From: Nitrospirota bacterium
GTDB lineage: Bacteria > Nitrospirota > Thermodesulfovibrionia > SZUA-242
Assembly (NCBI GenBank): GCA_027021335.1
Contig: JALUUO010000024.1
Span: 1-63,029, forward strand
Length of the DNA stretch: 63,029 bases
Direction: 5' to 3'
Shown piece after piece: positions 17,192 to 26,713 of the stretch (its first letter is position 1; each line of letters opens with the position of its first letter). The position numbers were made by a program, and so were the translations under genes. Under the pieces are notes generated by a model, which was not told the origin of the DNA, did no database searches, and saw nothing but the letters and a program-made list of their open reading frames with translations.

Positions 17192-18672
17192 TCATCAATA
17201 CGGTACAGACTTCCAGGCGAGTAGTCATCCGTAAATATGGGTATGTTTTTGTCTATATCCACTTCTTTCCAGGTTTGAATCCTTTTCATCATGTTAAGAC
17301 CGTAGCGTTTTCTGACTATTTTCGCTCCATTGCTCAGGAGTTCCAGAGTTGTTTTATGTGTACTGTTGCCGGCTACTATAATATCGGCATCAGGCAATAT
17401 ATCAAAAAGAGCCGTATCGTTAAACACGGTCAGCAAGGTTTTTATTACAGGCTTATATATCTCCCTGTTGTGCGGGTCGTACAGGTTGAAAAGCAGCAAG
17501 CCGCCCTTTTTCAAGATAGACGAGAGTTCCTCAAAATATTCTTTGGTTAAAAGGTGATAAGGTGCAAACTCGGATTTATAAGCGTCAAGAATTATAACAT
17601 CGTATTTTTTATCCGTTTTTTTCGTATATATTCTGGCGTCGTTGATATAGACGTTCGCATGAACCCCGTTTCTAAAGTAGAAGAATTTTTCGGCAACAGT
17701 TAATACCTCGGGATCCAACTCCACCGCATCTATCTTAAGTGCGGGATTTATTTTATGTAATAATTTCGGCAAAGAACCTCCTCCCAGGCCCAAAACCAGG
17801 ATATCATCAGCATCTGGGTTAAAGACGAAAAAAAGCGGGATGTAATCAACATATATCAACCAGCTTTTATAAGGTGTGTTTAGATACATCGCGCTTTGGT
17901 AATGACGCATGTCAAAATCAAATTTCAGGTATCTGCAACAGGAATCTTCCATAACGATTATGTGATAATAGAGTGAGTCTTTCTCATAAAGCACTCTAGT
18001 TTCCGGTGCGGAGGCAAAGGAAGGACCGGCGGCGGATAAAATCAATACCAATGTCAAACTTGATATTAAGCGCGCGGATTTCGACCCGTTCCTGCCTCTT
18101 TTACTGAAAAATATGGTTGACGAAGATGTTACAACCAGGCACCCGCCTATTAAAAAACCAATGGTTTTAATGCCCAGAACCGGAATCAGGTAAAATGCTG
18201 TAAAAAGTGTACCTAATATGCTTCCTACCGTCGAGATGGAATAAACGGTTCCAGAGACATTGCCGACGGTTTCGACCGATCTGGCGGCCATTCTGATAAC
18301 AAAAGGCGACACAGCACCCAGAAAACAGCTGGGAAGAAAAAAGAGGATCAAACATGCGATCAACGGGTTTGACCTCGCCCCGAAGTCATAGTTAAAAATA
18401 ACGTTATTAACCTGAGGATAAACAAGCGGTAAAACAAGTATAAAGCTGCCTGGTATCAGCAGAATTAACGCCAGAATTTTGTAACTGGGTTTCTTATCGG
18501 CAAGCCTGCCGCCAATATAGTAACCAAAACTCAAGGCTGCCATAAAAACCGATATCAGGCTTCCCCATACAAATATGGAGTTGCCGAAATAAGGGGCCAA
18601 TATCCTGCTGCCCAAAATTTCCAGCGACATCAATGCCGCCCCTGCTATAAATGCAATAACATATAGTAACAC
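17188..18672 (-). CDS. Membrane protein with fused spermidine-synthase-like domain
   Basis: A 494-residue protein of the fused MFS/spermidine-synthase type. The first about 205 residues contain six to seven hydrophobic segments with the conserved AALMSLEILGSRILAPYFGN opening and LSFGYYIGGRLADKK loop. The C-terminal half is a Rossmann methyltransferase-like fold with ILVLGLGGGSLPKLLH, KIDAVELDPEVLTVAEKFF, ARIYTKK and VIILDAYKSEFAPYHL. This matches the aminopropyltransferase core, although the family's substrate is not established and true polyamine synthesis is doubtful. The final codons overlap the stop of the HNH gene on the other strand. Confidence 0.82.
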   Translation of the reverse strand: MLLYVIAFIAGAALMSLEILGSRILAPYFGNSIFVWGSLISVFMAALSFGYYIGGRLADKKPSYKILALILLIPGSFILVLPLVYPQVNNVIFNYDFGARSNPLIACLILFFLPSCFLGAVSPFVIRMAARSVETVGNVSGTVYSISTVGSILGTLFTAFYLIPVLGIKTIGFLIGGCLVVTSSSTIFFSKRGRNGSKSARLISSLTLVLILSAAGPSFASAPETRVLYEKDSLYYHIIVMEDSCCRYLKFDFDMRHYQSAMYLNTPYKSWLIYVDYIPLFFVFNPDADDILVLGLGGGSLPKLLHKINPALKIDAVELDPEVLTVAEKFFYFRNGVHANVYINDARIYTKKTDKKYDVIILDAYKSEFAPYHLLTKEYFEELSSILKKGGLLLFNLYDPHNREIYKPVIKTLLTVFNDTALFDILPDADIIVAGNSTHKTTLELLSNGAKIVRKRYGLNMMKRIQTWKEVDIDKNIPIFTDDYSPGSLYRIDD

Positions 18673-18870
18673 TGTAACTTCCCTGAAATATTTATTATAA
18701 TGTTTCTTCCAGTGTCATGTATCGTATATAATAATCCGGATATAAAGTCTTTCTAAATGCTGATTTTTTCTATTCGTCAAACGGTAATAAAAAGACTTTT
18801 TGTAACAGGCTATAAGTAGAATAATAACAGTTATTAGAAATCATTTATAATTAATGGGAGGCATAAACAT

Positions 18871-19317
18871 ATGACAAAAGATGAGCTGGCCAAATACTGC
18901 AATAGCGAGCTTGCGAAATTGGACTCTATTACAGATAATATATTCTCTGTTGCTACTACTGGAAAAACAGAATTTACAGTTATAGAATTAGCGGCAATGT
19001 CTGCATTTATCCACTACTTTTACGCTGCGGTCGAGAATATAATAAGGAAAATTCTCAAATTCGACGGTATAAGCGAACAGAGTGAGGAAAACGCACATCA
19101 AAAACTGCTTAAAACTGCAGGAGAACTCGGCATTATCCCTCCCGACCTTTTTCAACCCTTATCTAATCTACTGGCCTTCAGAAATGCTTTTGTGCTCACT
19201 CAGACGGAAAACGCCGGATGGACAGAACTTTCACCTCTTGTCTCTGAGCTGGAAGGGTTCAGAAAGCATTTCCGCCAGGAAGTTATCGAATACCTGGCAG
19301 TTGTAGATAACGAGTAA
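18871..19317 (+). CDS. HEPN/HepT-like protein with altered active motif
   Basis: A 148-residue all-helical protein resembling HepT-like HEPN ribonuclease toxins. The N-terminal IELAAMSAFIHYFYAAVENIIRKIL, then PDLFQPLSNLLAFRNAF, then WTELSPLVSELEGF reproduce the family order. HepT toxins normally carry an R-x(4-6)-H motif in LxxFRHxFxH; here the segment is LAFRNAFVLTQT, so the arginine is kept but the histidines are not. It may be a non-catalytic HEPN protein or an inactivated toxin. No MNT-type nucleotidyltransferase antitoxin gene is adjacent. GGGAGG lies upstream of the ATG. Confidence 0.6.
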   Translation: MTKDELAKYCNSELAKLDSITDNIFSVATTGKTEFTVIELAAMSAFIHYFYAAVENIIRKILKFDGISEQSEENAHQKLLKTAGELGIIPPDLFQPLSNLLAFRNAFVLTQTENAGWTELSPLVSELEGFRKHFRQEVIEYLAVVDNE

Positions 19318-19355
19318 GACTGTTTAGAAACCGAAACAGTTGGATTTATGTCTGG

Positions 19356-20003
19356 TTACACGTTAAGCGCGCTTTTTATCTCGGCTAAGACTACCTCACT
19401 CGAAGTGCCTTTTATGGTTTTCAAGAGTCCTTCCTTTTCATAAAAGCCAACCAAAGGAGCTGTCTTTTCATTGTAGGTTGCAAGCCGTTTACTAATGGCT
19501 TCCTCTGTTTCATCGGCACGCTGTATAACAACCGAACCACATTTTTTGCACTTATCCCCATCGGCAGGAGGGTTCGACTTGATATTGTAAATTTCCTGAC
19601 ACTCAACGTTGGAACAGGTCCGGCGGGTGGTCAGACGGTCGAGGATAACATCTCTGGGCACATCTATATTGGCCACCATATCAAGCTTTATTCCGAGTTT
19701 ACTCAACAGCTTCTTTAATTCTTCAGCCTGCGGAATAGTTCTTGGAAAACCGTCCAGCAAAAATCCCTTCTTGCAATCATCCTCCTGAAGACGTTGTTCC
19801 ATTATACCCATTATCAACGAATCAGGAACAAGGTCGCCCCGGTCCATGTATCCCTGCGCCTCTTTGCCGAGCGGAGTTCCTGCCTTTACAGCCCCCCGCA
19901 GTATATCTCCCGTTGATATTTGCACTGATCCATCATAAGCCGTAAGCAGCTTGGCAACGGTTCCCTTTCCAGCGCCTGGTGCGCCAAGTAATATTATTTT
20001 CAT
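19356..20003 (-). CDS. adk: Adenylate kinase (zinc LID form)
   Basis: The 215-residue enzyme interconverts AMP + ATP and 2 ADP. The P-loop GAPGAGKGT is at residues 7-15; the AMP-binding ISTGDILRGA and LLDGFPRT motifs follow. The LID contains CSNVEC...CKKC, the four-cysteine zinc site found in many non-enterobacterial adenylate kinases; a tyrosine/proline pair follows the first cysteine set. Length fits the long form (about 214). A possible 7-bp hairpin (19319-19340) sits between it and the converging HepT-like gene. Confidence 0.96.
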   Translation of the reverse strand: MKIILLGAPGAGKGTVAKLLTAYDGSVQISTGDILRGAVKAGTPLGKEAQGYMDRGDLVPDSLIMGIMEQRLQEDDCKKGFLLDGFPRTIPQAEELKKLLSKLGIKLDMVANIDVPRDVILDRLTTRRTCSNVECQEIYNIKSNPPADGDKCKKCGSVVIQRADETEEAISKRLATYNEKTAPLVGFYEKEGLLKTIKGTSSEVVLAEIKSALNV

Positions 20004-20406
20004 AACCAGCCGTTTCCTCCTGATGTTTAAGTTGATGCTTAAGCACGCCGTTCAGTCTATCACTGTAGATTATCGGATGTCAAAACCACAAGTTGTTTCA
20101 TCTGATATTAACCCCAACCCGGTACAGTAAACGTAGAGGAATTCATCCCATTTTAATAGAACTTCGCGACCTCAATACTACTGATGAATCAATATCTCAT
20201 GTGTTTAATGGAATTAAAAAGTGCAATTGGCAAGATCAGCAATAAGATTCTATCTGAAAAACCTGGAAAAAGCTTGAAAAAGCTTGAAAGGTTTCTACCG
20301 GTAGATAGGAATGTTGAGTCAGACGTACCCGTTCGGTCTTGCTCAACCCGGCTTAGCTTTGCTTGCTTTATTATGATAGTTATTATTTATAGAGCACAGC
20401 GTAAGA

Positions 20407-23400
20407 CTAGCTCACAGCAGCTCCCAATACCCTGGAAAGAATTCCGCCAAGCTGCTCAACCTGGTAGGGCTTTGCAATAACCCCACAAAAACCAAGCTCC
20501 CTGTAATTAGACATTGCATCATCACTTGAATAGCCGCTAGAAACTATAGCTTTAACATCCGGGTCTATCTCAATAAGCTTGGCAATAGCTTCTTTACCTC
20601 CCATACCTCCAGGAATCGTCAAATCCATAATAACAGCATCAAACGGGCTTCCCAGTGTGCGGGCATCTTTATAAAATTCAATAGCCTCTTTGCCGTCTTT
20701 GGCATAGTAAGCCTCGTATCCCATGTATTCAAGCATCATGCCGACAACATCCCTGACTGTCTGTTCGTCATCCATTATAAGGATTCTTCCGGCACCTGAA
20801 ATCCGCCTATCATCACTAATATCCTTCTCTTCAACTTCGAGTGGTGAAGTAGAGGCCGGAAGATATATATGAAATGTCGTTCCTATGCCCACTGTGGACT
20901 CAACCGTCAGGTAGCCGTTGTGGCGGTTTATTATAGAATAGCAGCTGGCAAGACCCAGCCCATTACCGGCTGTCTTGGTGGTGAAATAAGGATCAAATAT
21001 CTTGTCGAGACACTTTTCTGGAATTCCAATGCCCTGGTCTTTAATAGAAATTTTCACATAGTTCCCGGCAGTCAGAGGGAGTTCCGTACCATGTGGGACT
21101 GTTATATTCTTAGCGCTGACATTTATAGATCCACCTTCCGGCATAGCCTGGTCTGCGTTTATGATCAGGTTGTTTACAACCTGGCTCATCTGGCCTACGT
21201 CGACATTAACCGCCGCAAGATCTTCAGGAAGTGAAAATTCGCACCTTACGTTAGAGCCCCTAAGGACAAAGCACGTGCATCCCTTAATGATTTCCGAGAT
21301 ATGTGCTGCCTTTTTTACAGGTGCGCCGCCCCTGGAGAAGGTAAGCAACTGTTGAGTAAGATCTTTGGCCCTGGAACATGCATCTTCGGCCTGGTCAAGC
21401 CTGCAATAAATCGTCTCGCCCGGTTTCGAATGAATCTTGGCCATAGAGATATTGCCCATCAATGCAGACAGTATGTTATTGAAATCGTGAGCTATCCCTC
21501 CGGCTAAAACCCCCAGAGAGTCAAGCTTCTGTGCCCTTAGCAGATCCTCTTCCATCTTTCGCTTCTCGGTTATGTCTCTAAATACCAAGGCAACACCCAC
21601 TATGCCGTCCTCCCTGTCACGAATGGGAGCTCCACTTGCAGTAACGTAACGTTCAGTGCCGTCCCTGGCTATAAGTATCACATGAGACCCCATGCTCACG
21701 GTTGTTCCTGAACTAAGAACTTTTTTAACAGGGTCATCCATGTTCTTAAGGTTCTTTGCATCTACAAGACGAAACACCTCGTCAAGACGGCCTCCAACAG
21801 ATTCTTGTTCAGAATATCCAATAAGAGTTTCCGCCATCTTGTTTATCAAGGTCACCTTGCCTTCTATATCGGTGCTGATAACACCATCATCAATGCTCCT
21901 AAGAGTAACTGTCAGACGCTCCTTTTGTGCGGCGAGTTCTTTGGCAGCCCGCTTCTGACCCGAGATGTCTCTTATGATACTCTGAACCAAACCTGTGCTT
22001 GGTTCAGCAATCCTTGAACTAATCTCAACATCTATAGCACGACCGTCTCTGTGTTGAAATCGTGTTTCAAGCCGGCCGCCCTCTTGACTCTTCCAGAGCA
22101 TTCTAAGTATATCCCCATGAGTTCCTGAAACCTCCACGGCAAGAAGGTCTGAAAGACAGCGGTTTGCAAGCTCTTTATCCCCAAAACCCAGAAGTTCAAC
22201 CATGCGCTGATTCGCTCTTACGATTTTTTCATCAGGATGGTGCAAGACAATGGCATCGTTGAAAAGTTCAAAAAGATTCTCAAATCGCTGCGTGCTCTGC
22301 TTAAGCTCAGACACAATCCTCGCATTCTTTGAAAGAGCCATGCTTAAAGCATCAGCAGTATTGCGCCCTTCTTCAAGCAGCCTGATACGAGATAAAGCTG
22401 CAACTGTAATCGATACCAGGTGCTCATAGACTTTCAGATCCTTTTTACTTATAGGGTTGCTACCGGTCGTATCCGAAGCAGCAGCAGTAGTAATCAGTTC
22501 ACCGGTAAAACAGCAATTAACGGTAAAAGGCATAACCAGGTATGGATCATGATACTGAACCAGGTTAGTTCTACGCTTTTCTGTCGTACTCGACAGAAAA
22601 CGTATATGACATGTTTTTATCAGCTGCTTTAACTTTTCACTAAAGCCGGTAATTTCCTCGTTAAAAACAGGGAGTTTATTATCATCCAGATCAAAAACAA
22701 CAGTTTGAACCATACTTCCTGGCGACCATAGGGCACCTGTCATCTTCTGGCCTTCATAGTCCAAATAATAGACAATGCCTTCCTCTTTATCTAGCGCAAC
22801 GGCAAAAGTTCCGGCAACTCCGTTTAATACTTCATCAATATCCTCAACGTTTAAGAGTTTAGAGTAAAAATCGTGCAGCAGGTTAAGCTGCCGGTTCGAC
22901 TTCTTGACAGCCTGAAGCTCCGTATTTTTGGCTGCAAGCCCGGCCAACTTATGATTGGCCCGCTGAAGAGCCGAAATGTAAAAGGAAAGTTCATCTTCCT
23001 CGATATCAAGTATCAAAGCTCGCTCGCTGTAACGTTTGCCAACAGACGCCGAGATGTCCTTGATATCGCTGTCTGATATATCTAGAAATTCTAAGATTAC
23101 TCGGTAATCACTCTCTATACTGTTATGGGTTTCAGGCAAGTCCGCCATGATTTCGTGGGAAAGCATATCCGCAAGCTGAACAACTGCAATATAGTCTCTG
23201 CGCTTCACAAAATTAAGATCGGCAACTGCTTCAATCGAATGATGGTGCAGCCATACCGCCTGGATCAAAAAATCAGGAAGCCTCCATTTTTCCGCCAGCC
23301 ACTTACCAACCGTAGCATGATCCACCCCGAGAATCTCCACTTCGGCATCCAACATGGATTTTTTTTGGTCAAAATACAGAGACTTTACATGCTCATACTT

Positions 23401-23925
23401 CTCAGAAATACACTCTTCAAGAACAAGCTTGCCTACATCGTGAATCAGGCCAGCAACAAAAGCCTCGGCTTTCAAATCCGGACAAACACGCTCCGCCAAC
23501 ATCTCGGCGCAAACAGCACAAGCAAGGCAGTGCTTCCAGAGCGCGTCTTGGTTGTGTGGATGTTTGTCGCGTAATGGTTTTAGAAGCGATTCTGAAACCG
23601 TAACACTTAAAAGAGCACCCCTTGCCTCATTAAAACCGAGCATAAGCAGTGCTCTGGAAAGAGAGCCTACCGGCTCCTGAAAACCAAAAGAGGCTGAGTT
23701 AACGGTTTGTAGTAATTTTCCGGCAATAGCCTGATCGGTCTCGACCAGGCAGGCAACGTCGTCAAGGTGAGTATCGTCATTAACGAACATCTCAAGCACC
23801 TTGGCCGCAACAACAGGAAGAGCAGGAAGGGATTCAAGCTTACTAACAATCTTTTTTATCTCTTTTGCAACCATACCATTACCGAGGTCAAGCGATTCAC
23901 GAGTAAATGAAACAGCATTGTTCAA
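20407..23925 (-). CDS. HDOD-GAF/PAS hybrid sensor histidine kinase with C-terminal receiver
   Basis: A 1172-residue signalling protein. An HDOD domain occupies about residues 25-230 (SLPALPVVAAKVLEM; GLIHDVGKLVLEE). A GAF-like region follows at about 340-510 and two PAS domains at about 545-800, with FRDITEKRKMEEDLL joining the kinase. The HisKA box LAGGIAHDFNNIL has its histidine near 813; N, G1 and G2 boxes (INADQAMP, DQGIGIPE, GNGLGLASCY) make up the HATPase. A receiver domain from about 1045 has DDE and a phospho-acceptor Asp near 1101 (VIMDLTIPGG). The protein is probably cytoplasmic, as no membrane segment is seen. No separate response regulator lies alongside. Confidence 0.88.
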   Translation of the reverse strand: MNNAVSFTRESLDLGNGMVAKEIKKIVSKLESLPALPVVAAKVLEMFVNDDTHLDDVACLVETDQAIAGKLLQTVNSASFGFQEPVGSLSRALLMLGFNEARGALLSVTVSESLLKPLRDKHPHNQDALWKHCLACAVCAEMLAERVCPDLKAEAFVAGLIHDVGKLVLEECISEKYEHVKSLYFDQKKSMLDAEVEILGVDHATVGKWLAEKWRLPDFLIQAVWLHHHSIEAVADLNFVKRRDYIAVVQLADMLSHEIMADLPETHNSIESDYRVILEFLDISDSDIKDISASVGKRYSERALILDIEEDELSFYISALQRANHKLAGLAAKNTELQAVKKSNRQLNLLHDFYSKLLNVEDIDEVLNGVAGTFAVALDKEEGIVYYLDYEGQKMTGALWSPGSMVQTVVFDLDDNKLPVFNEEITGFSEKLKQLIKTCHIRFLSSTTEKRRTNLVQYHDPYLVMPFTVNCCFTGELITTAAASDTTGSNPISKKDLKVYEHLVSITVAALSRIRLLEEGRNTADALSMALSKNARIVSELKQSTQRFENLFELFNDAIVLHHPDEKIVRANQRMVELLGFGDKELANRCLSDLLAVEVSGTHGDILRMLWKSQEGGRLETRFQHRDGRAIDVEISSRIAEPSTGLVQSIIRDISGQKRAAKELAAQKERLTVTLRSIDDGVISTDIEGKVTLINKMAETLIGYSEQESVGGRLDEVFRLVDAKNLKNMDDPVKKVLSSGTTVSMGSHVILIARDGTERYVTASGAPIRDREDGIVGVALVFRDITEKRKMEEDLLRAQKLDSLGVLAGGIAHDFNNILSALMGNISMAKIHSKPGETIYCRLDQAEDACSRAKDLTQQLLTFSRGGAPVKKAAHISEIIKGCTCFVLRGSNVRCEFSLPEDLAAVNVDVGQMSQVVNNLIINADQAMPEGGSINVSAKNITVPHGTELPLTAGNYVKISIKDQGIGIPEKCLDKIFDPYFTTKTAGNGLGLASCYSIINRHNGYLTVESTVGIGTTFHIYLPASTSPLEVEEKDISDDRRISGAGRILIMDDEQTVRDVVGMMLEYMGYEAYYAKDGKEAIEFYKDARTLGSPFDAVIMDLTIPGGMGGKEAIAKLIEIDPDVKAIVSSGYSSDDAMSNYRELGFCGVIAKPYQVEQLGGILSRVLGAAVS

Positions 23926-24082
23926 AGTCAGCGTCCCCCGTTACTTAGAAACGTTAGAGCATTAAAGACTATATTAAGAATTCCCTATATATTAGATCTT
24001 CTAAAATATAAGCAAACAGGTTGATTCACCCCTGCACATATTACCTCGACAACAATATAAGATTACTTTATGGTATAAAGAT

Positions 24083-24100
24083 TGAATTAAGCTTAATTCA
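24083..24100. promoter_or_regulatory. 18-bp perfect palindrome upstream of the hybrid kinase gene
   Basis: TGAATTAAGCTTAATTCA is a perfect inverted repeat 158 bases before the kinase start, in the 357-base spacer between relA and the kinase gene. The remainder of the spacer is AT-rich with no gene seen. It resembles a dimeric repressor operator but no cognate factor is apparent. Confidence 0.4.
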
Positions 24101-24282
24101 GCTTAAGGTAACCTAATAACACATAAAATAAAAAATGTCAATATATTCAGAGGGGTAGGTTGTAATTTTATTGAACTGTGGTAAAGGTTGTTTCCGGGCC
24201 AAATCAGATACTTTCAGCAAAGCAGACGGCAAAAGAAGAAAAATATTATTTTATACTTAAAATCAATATGTTACATAAATAA

Positions 24283-26451
24283 TCATATTTTTCTTGTTCT
24301 CTGAACTCTTATCACCCCAGGGAGTTCACCAAGCTTTTTCAATACACTTTCCAAGTGTTTTTTGTCTTGAACTTCAAGTAAGAAATTAAAGTAAGCGGTA
24401 GAATCGCGGCCGGAACCACTATCCAGACGAATTATGTTGACTTTTGCGGAAGACAGCACGGCACTTAAGGAGGCAAGCATTCCCTGCTTATCCCTGGCGC
24501 TTATTTTGATACTTACCGGGTGACTCTGCCCCTCTACCGGCTCCCAATCCACATCAATCAACCGGTCTTTGTCTGCTGTAATAAGGTTTAAATTCGGACA
24601 GTCTCTTGTATGAACAGCCACTCCCCTTCCCCTGGTCACAAAACCTGCAATCTCATCTCCCGGAAGAGGATAACAGCACTTGGAGAAATGATAAAGCAGA
24701 TGATCCAGGCCCGTGATTTTAACGCCTTTTCTCTCCGGGCGCCTAACCTTGGCTTTTTCCAGTTGTTCTGGAAATGTCTTTTCTTCAGACTTTGCCGGAG
24801 CCGGAAGCAGACGATTAACCACCTGCCTGGCCGAATACTTTCCGTAACCAATCGCCACAAGCAGCTCATCAATGCTTTGAAAACTGAATTGGGAAGCTAC
24901 TTCTTTTAACTTGTCGGACTTCGCCAGTTTTGGACTTAAATCGTTCTTCCTTAGCTCCCTCTCTAAAAGTCCCGTGCCTAACTCGAGCGAGCGGTTGCGT
25001 TCATCAACCTTGAGCCAGGCCCGGATCCTGTTTAACGCTTTGGATGATTTTGCTATCTTCAACCAGTCACGACTCGGACCATGACCAGGCTGTGTAATTA
25101 TCTCCACAGTGTCACCGTGCTGTAGCTTGTACCTAAGCGGCACAATCTTACCGTTTACGCGTGCTCCTACACACTGGTTTCCAACATCAGAATGAATACG
25201 ATAGGCAAAGTCTATCGGACATGAGCCGGTAGGTAGTTCCTTAAGATCTCCCTCAGGAGTAAAGACGTATACTACATGCGAAAACAGATCCCCTTTTACC
25301 GAGTTAAGAAAGTCTCTAGAGTCCTGTAGATCCTGGTAACCTTGTATCATCTCTCTTAAGGATGAGAAGATCGCCTGATCCTTTTCTGACAGGGGTTCTT
25401 TATCCTTGTAACGCCAATGGGCGGCAATTCCATGCTCAGCAACCTGATCCATCTCTTCCGTACGGATCTGAAATTCCACTCTCTCTCCACCAGTGCCTAT
25501 AACAGTGGTCTGAAGAGACTGGTAACCGTTCGACTTAGGTGCACCGATGAAATCCTTTAACCGGCCGGGCACCGGTGTGTACATGCCATGAATAATGCCC
25601 AGGGTGGCATAACATTCGCCTTGTGTCCTGGTGATGATTCTAACCCCGACAACATCGTACACCTTCTCTAACGGAATACGGTGACTTTTGGTTTTCTGGT
25701 AAATTCCGTAGTAATGTTTTACCCTGCCGAAAATACGGCATTTTATACCCTGTTTGTCTAACCTTTCCTTTATAGTCTCGATTACTTCATTGACATAGCT
25801 TTGCTGATCTTTTTTTCGCTTGGCCACCTTTTTTTCAAGATCACGAAATTCTTTCGGCAAAAGATGTTTGAATGCCAAGTCCTCAAACTGGATCTTGAGC
25901 CAACCAATACCAAGCCTGTTGGCAAGAGGGGCGTAGATATCCAAGGTTTCACGCGCAACTCGGACCCTTTCAGGTGAGGACAGAGTTTCGAGTACTCGCA
26001 TAAGGTGAAGATGGGCGGCAAAACGGATCATTATAACCCGGATGTCCTTACTCATTGCCAGCAGCATCTTTCTGAAGTTTTCTACCTGGGCCTGGGCCTC
26101 CTCCCTAAATTCCATCCGGGCCACCTTTGTGGTGTTACTTACAAGAAACCCTACATCTTCACCAAACAGGCTCCTAATCTCTTCAATTCTGGCTCTGCCA
26201 TCTTCAGCCACCTCATAGAGAAGACCTGCCACTATGGTAGTAACATCAACCTTCATCTCCGCAAGGATTAAAGCAACCCGCAGCGACTGTTCCATGGCAT
26301 TATCTCCAAAAGGAGGCCGGCACTGCTTATTCAGCATATCGGCGACATAATCACAGGCCTTTTTTATCGGCGTAAGGTCAGCATCAGGAGCGTATGACTT
26401 GACCTTGTCGGAGAGTTGTTTTCTAGATACCTGTTCGGCTACGGTAGACAT
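24283..26451 (-). CDS. RelA/SpoT (p)ppGpp synthetase, hydrolase domain apparently inactive
   Basis: About 722 residues from the chosen ATG at 26451 (MSTVAEQVSRKQL...); the open frame extends to 26532 but that part is unlike the family. Order: degenerate HD domain, synthetase (GRVKHYYGIYQK, VYDVVGVRII, KDFIGAPKSNGYQSLQT, EFQIRT), TGS (VFTPEGDLKELPTGSCPIDFAY), helical/zinc-finger-like region, C-terminal ACT. The catalytic HD of Rel/SpoT hydrolases (ALLHDVxED) is here GLLYEVAED, and the upstream histidine is not present, so (p)ppGpp hydrolysis is unlikely. It should be a stress-responsive, ribosome-associated synthetase like RelA. A separate hydrolase would be expected elsewhere in the genome. 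Confidence 0.88.
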   Translation of the reverse strand: MSTVAEQVSRKQLSDKVKSYAPDADLTPIKKACDYVADMLNKQCRPPFGDNAMEQSLRVALILAEMKVDVTTIVAGLLYEVAEDGRARIEEIRSLFGEDVGFLVSNTTKVARMEFREEAQAQVENFRKMLLAMSKDIRVIMIRFAAHLHLMRVLETLSSPERVRVARETLDIYAPLANRLGIGWLKIQFEDLAFKHLLPKEFRDLEKKVAKRKKDQQSYVNEVIETIKERLDKQGIKCRIFGRVKHYYGIYQKTKSHRIPLEKVYDVVGVRIITRTQGECYATLGIIHGMYTPVPGRLKDFIGAPKSNGYQSLQTTVIGTGGERVEFQIRTEEMDQVAEHGIAAHWRYKDKEPLSEKDQAIFSSLREMIQGYQDLQDSRDFLNSVKGDLFSHVVYVFTPEGDLKELPTGSCPIDFAYRIHSDVGNQCVGARVNGKIVPLRYKLQHGDTVEIITQPGHGPSRDWLKIAKSSKALNRIRAWLKVDERNRSLELGTGLLERELRKNDLSPKLAKSDKLKEVASQFSFQSIDELLVAIGYGKYSARQVVNRLLPAPAKSEEKTFPEQLEKAKVRRPERKGVKITGLDHLLYHFSKCCYPLPGDEIAGFVTRGRGVAVHTRDCPNLNLITADKDRLIDVDWEPVEGQSHPVSIKISARDKQGMLASLSAVLSSAKVNIIRLDSGSGRDSTAYFNFLLEVQDKKHLESVLKKLGELPGVIRVQRTRKI

Positions 26452-26713
26452 GGGATAGGCAAATAAATTATTAAGGAATAGATAATCTGTTAGTTTACCG
26501 CAAAGCGGAATTAAACTGCTACAAGATAGCAAATATAATTGTGTGCGTCAATAACGCATATATAATATTATTGGTTTCCTCGCTGCACTTGAGAGCTACT
26601 GAACTATGCGGTATAATAAATTTGTTTTTAAAAATAAACACGATCATACTATCGTTTAATTTAAGAGCGCACACCACCAAAGCATTAATAGACGGTCTGC
26701 CTTAAAAAATTGC

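Noticed and set aside
20055-20246. Short open frame with IELRDLNTTDESISHVF, reminiscent of NACHT NTPases
   Set aside because: Only about 60 codons with no Walker motif and no start; too weak to call a pseudogene. A search with HMMs for NACHT against 20050-20250 would settle it. The 403-base adk-kinase spacer otherwise holds no gene I can support.
20184-20480. 98-codon plus-strand frame overlapping the kinase 3' end
   Set aside because: Mostly antisense to the kinase gene and without a good ribosome-binding site.
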